NCBI RefSeq assembly: GCF_900101785.1
Contig: NZ_LT629688.1
Location: 2,914,001 to 2,978,000, forward strand
Direction: 5' to 3'
Length of the DNA: 64,000 nucleotides
From: Auraticoccus monumenti
GTDB taxonomy: Bacteria; Actinomycetota; Actinomycetes; Propionibacteriales; Propionibacteriaceae
Position 1 is the first letter of the stretch, and every line of letters starts with the position of its first letter. This document shows positions 1 to 8,296 of this stretch, piece after piece. The notes under the pieces were generated by a model. It was given only the letters and a program-made list of their open reading frames with translations. It did not search any database and was not told where the DNA came from. A program made the translations under genes and the position numbers.

Positions 1-825
1 GATCTCGGCCAGCACGTTGCCGCCGCTGGACACGTCGACCAGGTCGACCCCGTGCTGGCGCAGCAGCGCCGACACCCGTGCGGTCTGCTCGACGTCCCAG
101 GCGCCGTCGGTCCAGTCGGTGGCCGAGAGCCGGACCAGCACCGGCTTGCCGGTCGGCCACACCTCGCGGACCGCGTCGACGACCTCCAGCAGGAGCCGGG
201 TGCGACCCTCGAAGTCGCCCCCGTAGCGGTCGGTGCGCCGGTTGGAGAGCGGGCTGAGGAACTGGTGCAGCAGGTAGCCGTGGGCGGCGTGCACCTCGAC
301 GGTGTCGAAGCCGGCCTCGTCGGCGCGCCGCGCGGCGTCGGCGAAGGCGCCGACCACGCCGGCCACCTCGTCGGTGGTCAGGGCCCGCGGGGCGTCGTAG
401 CCGGGGAAGGCCTCGTCGGTGGCGGAGACGGTGGACCAGCCGCCGAGGGCGACCGGGACGGTGCCGGTGGGCTCACCGGGGAAGCCGCGGTAGGTGGAGG
501 CCTTGCGCCCGGCGTGGGCCAGCTGGACGCCGATCGCCGCGCCCTGGTCGTGCACGAAGTCGACGACGCGGCGCCAGGCGTCGCGCTGGGTGTCGTCCCA
601 GAGCCCGGTGTCCTGGGGGCTGATCCGGCCCGCGGGGGTGACGGCGGTGGCCTCGGTCAGGATCAGCCCGAAGCCGCCGGTGGCGCGGGCGCCCAGGTGG
701 ACCAGGTGCCAGTCGGTGGGGACGCCGTCCTCGGCCTCGACCGAGTACTGGCACATCGGGGCCAGCCAGATGCGGTTGCGGACGGTCAGGTCGCGGAGGG
801 TCAGGGGCTCGAAGAGTGCGCTCAC
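1..825 (-). CDS. Old yellow enzyme (YqjM class) NAD(P)H:flavin oxidoreductase, 3' end outside window
   Basis: The 275 visible residues form the first three quarters of an FMN-dependent ene-reductase TIM barrel, which reduces activated C=C bonds of enones and quinones in the cytosol with NAD(P)H. YqjM-class hallmarks are visible: the N-terminal APMCQY segment with Cys25 and Tyr27, QLAHAGRKA, the substrate-binding HAAHGY pair, and SPLSNRRTDRYGG. The gene runs off the left edge, so the C-terminal part and stop are not seen. I chose the GTG at 825 because the protein then begins like YqjM and because a SigR-type promoter (836-861) would place transcription only a few bases before it. An in-frame GTG at 885 lies upstream of that promoter and is unlikely. 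Class and reaction are well supported; the physiological substrate is unknown. Confidence 0.9.
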   Translation of the reverse strand, partial: MSALFEPLTLRDLTVRNRIWLAPMCQYSVEAEDGVPTDWHLVHLGARATGGFGLILTEATAVTPAGRISPQDTGLWDDTQRDAWRRVVDFVHDQGAAIGVQLAHAGRKASTYRGFPGEPTGTVPVALGGWSTVSATDEAFPGYDAPRALTTDEVAGVVGAFADAARRADEAGFDTVEVHAAHGYLLHQFLSPLSNRRTDRYGGDFEGRTRLLLEVVDAVREVWPTGKPVLVRLSATDWTDGAWDVEQTARVSALLRQHGVDLVDVSSGGNVLAEI

Positions 826-835
826 GCCCGGCAGC

Positions 836-861
836 AACCGGCCGGTCGCGGTGGGGATTCC
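836..861 (-). promoter_or_regulatory. SigR/SigH-type promoter of the OYE gene
   Basis: On the minus strand GGAAT (861-857) is followed by exactly 18 bases and GTT (838-836), matching the actinobacterial SigR consensus GGAAT-N18/19-GTT. The GTG start at 825 lies 10 bases beyond GTT, so the mRNA would be leaderless or nearly so. Ene-reductases fit a thiol and electrophile stress regulon. The match is seen; its use is inferred. Confidence 0.6.
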
Positions 862-1060
862 GTCGGGCCGCGTCTGCTGCGTCACAGCAGGGCGGGGAGC
901 ACCACGTCCCTGGGGGACGCGCACGCCGCCACCTCCGGCGTCCCCGGTGCCAGCGCCGTGGGGCGGATAGCCGGTGGACAAGGGGGAATCTGCCCGACGA
1001 TGATCGGGAACCTCGACGACGAGCGGACACGATGACCCGAGCGAGACAGGAAGCCCTCCG

Positions 1061-2944
1061 ATGAGGGCGTTGGCCGGGGTCGGTTGGCGCGCCGCACCGG
1101 GCCCCACGGCGGCGATGCTGGTGCTCAGCCTCCTCGCCGGGGTGTGCGGGTTCGTCATCCCGCTGCTCACCGGTCAGGCTGTCGGGCAGGTGCCGTCCCT
1201 GCTCGGGCGGGGCGTCACGGCCACCTTCGTCCTCACCCTGGCGGGGCTGCTGTCCGCGCTGGTCGTCTCCAGCCTCGCCAGCACGCTCGGCGACGCCGCG
1301 GCCGGCATCAGCGAGGGCCTGGTCCGCCACGCCGTCGACCTGCGGATCGGCTGGACCCAGTCGAGCCGGCCCGGGCTGACCCGGCTGGAGGACCCGGAGG
1401 CGTCGCGGGCGATCCAGGTGGTCCGCGCCCGCGCCTGGGAGCTGGGGTACGCCCACCTGACGCTGTTCACGCTGATCCCGACCCAGCTGGTGATCCTGGT
1501 CGGTGGGGCGATCTCGCTGGGGGTCGTGCTGACCTGGTGGGCGCCGCTGGTCCTCGTCGCGCCCGTGCTGGTGGCCGCCGAGCACGCCCGGCGCAGCGGG
1601 GTGAGTCAGATGGGGGTGTTCGCGCGCCGGGGTGAGCACCAGAAGCACGCGGCGTCCGCCTTCGCCCAGGGGATGGGCAAGGGGGCCAAGGAGATCCGGG
1701 TCTTCGGGCTGACCGACCTGCTGCTGGAGCGGATGGAGCACCACAACGCCGCGACCTACCACCCGTTCTGGCGTCGCCGTCGCGCCGCGGCCGGCCTCGG
1801 TCTCGGCTGGGCCCTGGCCCAGTCGGTGGCCGTCCTGGTCGTGGTCACGTGGGCGGTGGGTGCCTACGGGACCGGTCGCCTGGAGCTGGCGCAGGTCGCC
1901 GCGGCCCTGCCCCTGGTGGTGGCGCTGATGCGGGTGGACCTGTCGTCGACCGCCCTGGTGTCCCGGGCCGCGGCGGCGACCCGGACCCTGGACGAGGTGG
2001 CCGCTCCCGAGGAGTTCACCGCGGTCTCCGCCCGGATCGCGGTCAACCCGCGGGCGGACTCGGAGCAGGACCTGGTCGCCACCATCGCGCAGGGGCTCGC
2101 CGTCGCCCCGCCCGGCGGGGAACCGCCGGAGATCGTGTTCGACGACGTCGGCTTCTCCTACCCGGGGCAGTCGACCCCGGTGCTCGAGGGCGTGGACCTG
2201 GTGCTGCCGGCCGGGGCGGCGAGCGCCCTGGTGGGGGTGAACGGCGCGGGCAAGTCGACGCTGGTGAAGCTGCTCGCCGCCGCCTACCTGCCGACCTCGG
2301 GTCGGGTCCTGGTCGACGGTGAGGACCTGGCCGACCTCGACGAGGAGGGACGCGCCGCCTGGCAGCGACGGATCGCCCCGATCAGCCAGGAGTTCCTCCG
2401 GCTGCCGCTGAGCATCGGCGACAACGTCGAGCTGGGGTCAGGTCGGATCTGGTCGGGGATCATCGAGACCGACCACTACCCCGACCACGCGGCCCTGGAC
2501 CGGGCCGCCGATCGCGCCGGCATCACCGACCTGGTGGCCGGTCTGGACCGGCGCTGGGCCACCCCGCTGGACAAGACCATGCCCGGCGGGACCGACCTCA
2601 GCGGTGGGGAGTGGCAGCGCGTCGGGCTGGCCCGGGCACTGCGCGCGGTGGACGCCGGAGCGCGCGTCCTGGTCCTGGACGAGCCGGCCGCCGCGCTGGA
2701 CGTCGAGTCCGAGAGCCGCCTGGTGGCCGGCTACCTCGACGTGGCCCGGGCGACCACGTCGCTGATCATCTCCCACCGGTTCTCGGTGGTCCGCCCGGTC
2801 GACCACATCCACGTGCTGGACCGGGGACGGATCGTGGAGTCGGGGAGCCACGACGAGCTGATGACCGATCCCGACGGGGTGTACCGCGGTCTCTTCAGCC
2901 TGCAGGCCGCCCGGTACGCCGAGGCGACGGGGGAGCCCTCGTGA
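1061..2944 (+). CDS. ABC exporter half-transporter, ATP-binding/permease subunit 1
   Basis: This 627-residue protein joins an N-terminal type-I exporter membrane domain (hydrophobic segments from about residue 15 to 280) to a nucleotide-binding domain. Walker A GVNGAGKST is near residues 392-400, the signature reads LSGGE (513-517, Glu in place of the usual Gln), Walker B ends in D540-E541, and a switch histidine lies in IISHRF. AGGAAG precedes the ATG at a suitable distance. A possible promoter lies upstream (TGGACA at 975, GATGAT at 999). The next gene overlaps it and has the same architecture, so the two probably form a heterodimeric exporter. Both catalytic glutamates are kept, so neither site is clearly degenerate. 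The substrate (drug, lipid or peptide) cannot be read from sequence; no peptide-processing domain is present. Confidence 0.9.
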   Translation: MRALAGVGWRAAPGPTAAMLVLSLLAGVCGFVIPLLTGQAVGQVPSLLGRGVTATFVLTLAGLLSALVVSSLASTLGDAAAGISEGLVRHAVDLRIGWTQSSRPGLTRLEDPEASRAIQVVRARAWELGYAHLTLFTLIPTQLVILVGGAISLGVVLTWWAPLVLVAPVLVAAEHARRSGVSQMGVFARRGEHQKHAASAFAQGMGKGAKEIRVFGLTDLLLERMEHHNAATYHPFWRRRRAAAGLGLGWALAQSVAVLVVVTWAVGAYGTGRLELAQVAAALPLVVALMRVDLSSTALVSRAAAATRTLDEVAAPEEFTAVSARIAVNPRADSEQDLVATIAQGLAVAPPGGEPPEIVFDDVGFSYPGQSTPVLEGVDLVLPAGAASALVGVNGAGKSTLVKLLAAAYLPTSGRVLVDGEDLADLDEEGRAAWQRRIAPISQEFLRLPLSIGDNVELGSGRIWSGIIETDHYPDHAALDRAADRAGITDLVAGLDRRWATPLDKTMPGGTDLSGGEWQRVGLARALRAVDAGARVLVLDEPAAALDVESESRLVAGYLDVARATTSLIISHRFSVVRPVDHIHVLDRGRIVESGSHDELMTDPDGVYRGLFSLQAARYAEATGEPS

Positions 2945-4743
2945 GGCGCGGCTCGCGGGTCCTGGGTCTGTGGCTGACCACCGCCTTCCGCGCCACCCCC
3001 GGCCTGACGGTCCTGATGGGCGCAGCCGTGATGGCGAACGCGGCGTTCGGCCCGCTGGCCACCCTGGGCATCAAGTGGGTCGTCGACGCCATGACCGGGG
3101 GCGGCGACCCCACGGCCGGGGTGGTGCTGCTGGTGGCCAGCCTGACCGTCACGCTGCTGGCCCGCAGCCTCACCACCCCGCTGGGCGACACCCTGGCCGA
3201 GCGGATCTTCCTCTACGTGGAGCGGGACCTGCTGCGGCTCACCACCGCGATCCCGTCGCTGGCCCACCACGAGGACCGTGAGCTCGCCGACCGGATCTCG
3301 CTGCTGGAGCAGCAACGGCGGCGGCTGGGCGCGATCTGGCAGCTGCTGGGGGCGGTCTCGGCGGTCACCTCGGTGGTCACCGTGGTGGTGCTGCTGGCCT
3401 CGGTGCACCCGCTGCTGGTCCTGCTGCTGCCGCTGGCCGCGGTGGTGGCCGTGGTCGACGCGCGCGGCAAGCAGGCCCAGCGCACCCTGATCAACAGCCA
3501 CGAGCACCTGCGTCGGCTGGGGACCGCGACCCTGGACACCCTCGCCGACCCGGGCCCCGGGCTGGAGGTGCGCTGCTTCGGCCTGGCCCCGACCCTGCTG
3601 CGGGTGGCGAGCGCGACGATGATGCTGCGGTACTGGCGCTACCGCCGGGCGACCCTGAGGTGGGCCGGGCGGACCGCGCTGGCCTGGCTGGTGTTCCTGC
3701 TCGGCTACGCCGTCGGCGTCGTCTGGGTGGTCTCGCGGCTGCTGGCCGGGACGTCGTCGGTGGGGGACCTGGTCCTCGTGGTGCTGATCGCCCCGCAGGT
3801 CGCGGCGACCGCCGGTCTGCTGATCTCCAGCTCCCGCGTCATCGCCGAGGTGTGGGACACCTTCGAGCGCTACTTCTGGTTGCGGGAGTACGCCGCAGAC
3901 CACTCCTGGGACGAGAGCCGGACGGCTCCGCCGGAGCGGCTGAGCCGGGGCATCGAGCTGCGCGGGGTCGGCTTCGACTACCCCTCGACCACCACGAACG
4001 GTTCGGCGGAGGGCTCCCGGCACCGGGCCCTGCACGGGGTCGACCTGGTGCTGCCCGCGGGCAGCACGGTGGCGCTGGTCGGCGACAACGGGGCCGGCAA
4101 GTCGACGCTGGTCAAGCTGCTGGCGCGACTGTACGACCCGACGTCCGGGCAGGTCCTGGTCGACGGCACCCCGCTCACCGAGCTGGACCCGCGGCTGTGG
4201 CGGGCGCGGACGTCGGCCGGGTTCCAGGACTTCGCCCGGTGGGAGCTCACCGCCGGTCACGCCGTCGGCGTCGGTGACCTGCCGCACCTCGACGACCGGT
4301 CCCGGGTGAGCGCCGCGTCGACCGCCGGTCAGGCGCAGGACCTGATCACCTCGCTGCCGCAGACCTTCGACACCCAGCTCGGCGCCGGCTACGAGGACGG
4401 GGTCGGGCTGTCGGGCGGGCAGTGGCAGCGGCTCGCCCTGTCGCGCGCCTTCATGCGGACCCGGCCGCTGCTGATGCTGCTCGACGAGCCGACCGCGGCG
4501 CTCGACCCCGAGGCCGAGCACGCCATCTACGAGCAGTACGCCAGCGCGGCCGCGCGGGTGGCCGCCGAGACCGGGGGCATCACCGTGCTGGTGTCCCACC
4601 GGTTCTCCACCGTGCGGCTGGCCGACCTGATCGTCGTGGTGGGTGAGGGCCGGGTCCTGGAGCAGGGCACCCACGCCGAGCTGCTGGCCGCGGGTGGACG
4701 CTACGCCGAGCTGTTCGAGCTCCAGGCCCATGCCTACCGGTGA
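2941..4743 (+). CDS. ABC exporter half-transporter, ATP-binding/permease subunit 2
   Basis: This 600-residue protein starts at a GTG that overlaps the stop of the preceding gene (GTGA), which implies translational coupling and a 1:1 complex. The membrane domain spans about residues 10-310. In the nucleotide-binding domain Walker A GDNGAGKST begins near residue 381, LSGGQ near 490, Walker B ends D515-E516, and the switch histidine is in VSHRFSTV. The open frame extends far upstream inside the first gene, but only the overlapping start gives the expected membrane-domain beginning. Together with its neighbour it is predicted to export a hydrophobic compound across the cytoplasmic membrane. No regulator or resistance gene lies nearby to suggest the substrate. 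Confidence 0.9.
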   Translation: MRRGSRVLGLWLTTAFRATPGLTVLMGAAVMANAAFGPLATLGIKWVVDAMTGGGDPTAGVVLLVASLTVTLLARSLTTPLGDTLAERIFLYVERDLLRLTTAIPSLAHHEDRELADRISLLEQQRRRLGAIWQLLGAVSAVTSVVTVVVLLASVHPLLVLLLPLAAVVAVVDARGKQAQRTLINSHEHLRRLGTATLDTLADPGPGLEVRCFGLAPTLLRVASATMMLRYWRYRRATLRWAGRTALAWLVFLLGYAVGVVWVVSRLLAGTSSVGDLVLVVLIAPQVAATAGLLISSSRVIAEVWDTFERYFWLREYAADHSWDESRTAPPERLSRGIELRGVGFDYPSTTTNGSAEGSRHRALHGVDLVLPAGSTVALVGDNGAGKSTLVKLLARLYDPTSGQVLVDGTPLTELDPRLWRARTSAGFQDFARWELTAGHAVGVGDLPHLDDRSRVSAASTAGQAQDLITSLPQTFDTQLGAGYEDGVGLSGGQWQRLALSRAFMRTRPLLMLLDEPTAALDPEAEHAIYEQYASAAARVAAETGGITVLVSHRFSTVRLADLIVVVGEGRVLEQGTHAELLAAGGRYAELFELQAHAYR

Positions 4744-4814
4744 TCCTCGGGTTAGGCCGGCTCGACGTCTCCGCAGGAGCGGCTGCCAGCCCCGACCAGG
4801 CCCCGGAAACGCAA

Positions 4815-4844
4815 GAACCTGGATTCTCAAGAGGATCCAGGTTC
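4815..4844 (-). terminator. Hairpin between the ABC operon and tRNA-fMet
   Basis: GAACCTGGAT at 4815-4824 pairs perfectly with ATCCAGGTTC at 4835-4844, and the inner bases extend the stem with one G-U pair. It lies 14 bases past the 3' end of the tRNA gene and 70 bases past the stop of the ABC operon, so it may end both convergent transcripts. There is no strong T-run on either side. Confidence 0.55.
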
Positions 4845-4858
4845 CTGGTCGTACTTCG

Positions 4859-4932
4859 TAGCGGGGACAGGATTTGAACCTGTGACCTCTGGGTTATGAG
4901 CCCAGCGAGCTACCGAGCTGCTCCACCCCGCG
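4859..4932 (-). tRNA. Initiator tRNA-fMet (CAT)
   Basis: The minus strand folds into a 74-nt cloverleaf with anticodon CAT in the loop CTCATAA. Initiator features are clear: the 5' base C1 faces T72 and does not pair, and the anticodon stem ends in three consecutive G-C pairs (GGG/CCC). The 3' CCA is not encoded and must be added by the CCA enzyme. Confidence 0.96.
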
Positions 4933-4994
4933 CCGCTGAGGTGAACATTACCGCGCGGTGACGGGGAGGCCAAATCGAGTCGGTGTGCCGGTGG

Positions 4995-7025
<2,031 letters not shown>

Positions 7026-7082
7026 GGCCACCAGCCTGTCACGGCCGGCACCCCACCCGGGGAGCAGGTCGGTCGACCGGGC

Positions 7083-7550
7083 TCAGGCCAGCGGGCCGAG
7101 CACGGCACCGGGAGCGGCGTCGAGCTCCAGGGTCTCCAGCACCCGCAGCAGCTGGCGCTCCTCGTAGCGGAAGTGGGACTCCATCACCGCCTCGATGCCG
7201 TCCAGGTGGCGCCCGAGCTCGGCCGGTCCGAGGCCGCCGTCGAGGGCCTGCTGGAGCCCACCGAGCAGGTGCTCGATCATCGAGTGGTCCTGCTGCAGGG
7301 CGCGCAGGGTGTCCGCGAGCTCGGGGTGGCTGGCCGCCACGGCCGGGAAGAGGAACGTGTCCTCACCCCGGTGGTGCCGGGACAGCGCGGTGCAGAAGCC
7401 GTGGCAGAACAGCAGCAGGTCGCGTCCGCGCTCGGCGGCCTCCGGTGCGTCGGCGGCCTCCCGGGCGACCTCCAGCGCCCGGCGCAGCTGCAGGTGCACC
7501 CGGCGGAGCTCGGCGGCCCACGCCACCAGTCGTCCGTCGCCGTCAGGCAC
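7083..7550 (-). CDS. Hemerythrin HHE cation-binding domain protein
   Basis: This 155-residue helical protein carries the metal ligands of a hemerythrin fold: H19, H50, the HHRGE segment (59-63), H89 and H126 with E130/E131. Such domains bind a di-iron centre and can sense or store oxygen or nitric oxide. There is no fused signalling or DNA-binding domain, so it is a stand-alone cytosolic protein. The GTG start is the only one available before an upstream in-frame stop; no clear ribosome-binding site precedes it. The gene ends 52 bases before the DUF255 coding region and could be co-transcribed with it. Domain assignment is secure; the role is unknown. Confidence 0.85.
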   Translation of the reverse strand: MPDGDGRLVAWAAELRRVHLQLRRALEVAREAADAPEAAERGRDLLLFCHGFCTALSRHHRGEDTFLFPAVAASHPELADTLRALQQDHSMIEHLLGGLQQALDGGLGPAELGRHLDGIEAVMESHFRYEERQLLRVLETLELDAAPGAVLGPLA

Positions 7551-7677
7551 GGCGGACGGACGGGGGGATGGTCGTCATGACGCCTCCCTGGTCCGGCGCC
7601 TCCATGCCTGACGTGGTCCGTCACCAGCACGCGACGCTGGGGAAGAGGCTAGCGGGACGCGCGGCTCCGCGACAGGG

Positions 7678-8115
7678 TCAGGCGTCGTCCTCCTCGGACG
7701 GTGCCGGGGCCGGGGTGTGGACCGGGAGGTCGGGCTGGTCGATGACGCAGAACTCGTTGCCGTCGGGGTCGCGCAGCACCACGAAGTCGGGGTCGTCGGG
7801 GTAGTCCCAGTCGTCCACGCGGGTGGCTCCGAGACCGACGAGCCGCTCGACCTGGCTCTCCTGCTCGGCGGTGTACAGGTCGAGGTGGACACGGACCGGC
7901 TCGCTCGGACGTCCGGGGCTGAGCTGCAACGACAGCGGCAGCCGCCGCGGGTCGTCGGGCAGCAGCATGGTGAACTCCGGGTCGATCTCGTCGTCGCGGA
8001 CGCGGTAGCCCAGGGCGGCGCACCAGAAGGCGACCGCGCGCTCCATGTCGGCCACGTTGACCACGACGGTGCCCACGCGGAGGTCACCGGGTCCGGGGTG
8101 CGGGTTGCTGCTCAT
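7678..8115 (-). CDS. VOC family (glyoxalase-like) protein
   Basis: The 145-residue protein shows the paired beta-alpha-beta-beta-beta modules of the vicinal-oxygen-chelate superfamily: VVVNVADMERAVAFW at the start, VRVHLDLYT in the middle and VLRDPDGNEFCVID near the end. The closest pattern is the Glyoxalase-like group with unknown substrate. It is probably a small cytosolic dimer; whether it is an enzyme or a binding or resistance protein cannot be told. A purine-rich GGAAGGGA site sits 2-9 bases before the ATG. The acidic tail (SEEDDA) is poorly conserved in such proteins. Confidence 0.85.
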   Translation of the reverse strand: MSSNPHPGPGDLRVGTVVVNVADMERAVAFWCAALGYRVRDDEIDPEFTMLLPDDPRRLPLSLQLSPGRPSEPVRVHLDLYTAEQESQVERLVGLGATRVDDWDYPDDPDFVVLRDPDGNEFCVIDQPDLPVHTPAPAPSEEDDA

Positions 8116-8258
8116 GGTCCCTTCCTACCCCAGCGGCGGCGCCGGCACGCCGGTCGGGTGCCGGAGCAGCCGGCCGCGGTGGGTGTCAGAGCAGGAAGCA
8201 CCAGACCAGCACCGCCAGGCACAGCAGCAGCATCCCGGGGGCGGTCGGACAGGGGCGC

Positions 8259-8264
8259 TAGCGT
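8259..8264 (+). promoter_or_regulatory. -10 box (TAGCGT) upstream of the helicase gene
   Basis: The hexamer has the same TAGNGT form as the leaderless-gene boxes elsewhere in the window but lies 32 bases before the helicase ATG, leaving a short leader with a GGGAGGGAGGG ribosome-binding site. It marks the helicase as separately transcribed from its neighbours. Confidence 0.45.
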
Positions 8265-8296
8265 GTCCCCGGCCCGTGACCGGGGGAGGGAGGGTG

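Noticed and set aside
981-1003. GGAAT near 985 as a SigR promoter for the ABC exporter
   Set aside because: No GTT occurs at 16-20 bases downstream; the sequence at that distance reads GAA.
52-1035. A 327-codon plus-strand frame at the left edge
   Set aside because: The minus strand encodes an old yellow enzyme with all motifs intact; the plus frame is Gly/Val/Ala-rich with no domain.
8186-8233. A 15-codon hydrophobic minus-strand frame (MLLLCLAVLVWC...)
   Set aside because: It looks like a small membrane peptide, but no ribosome-binding site or promoter supports it, and such Leu/Val-rich frames are common by chance in this composition.
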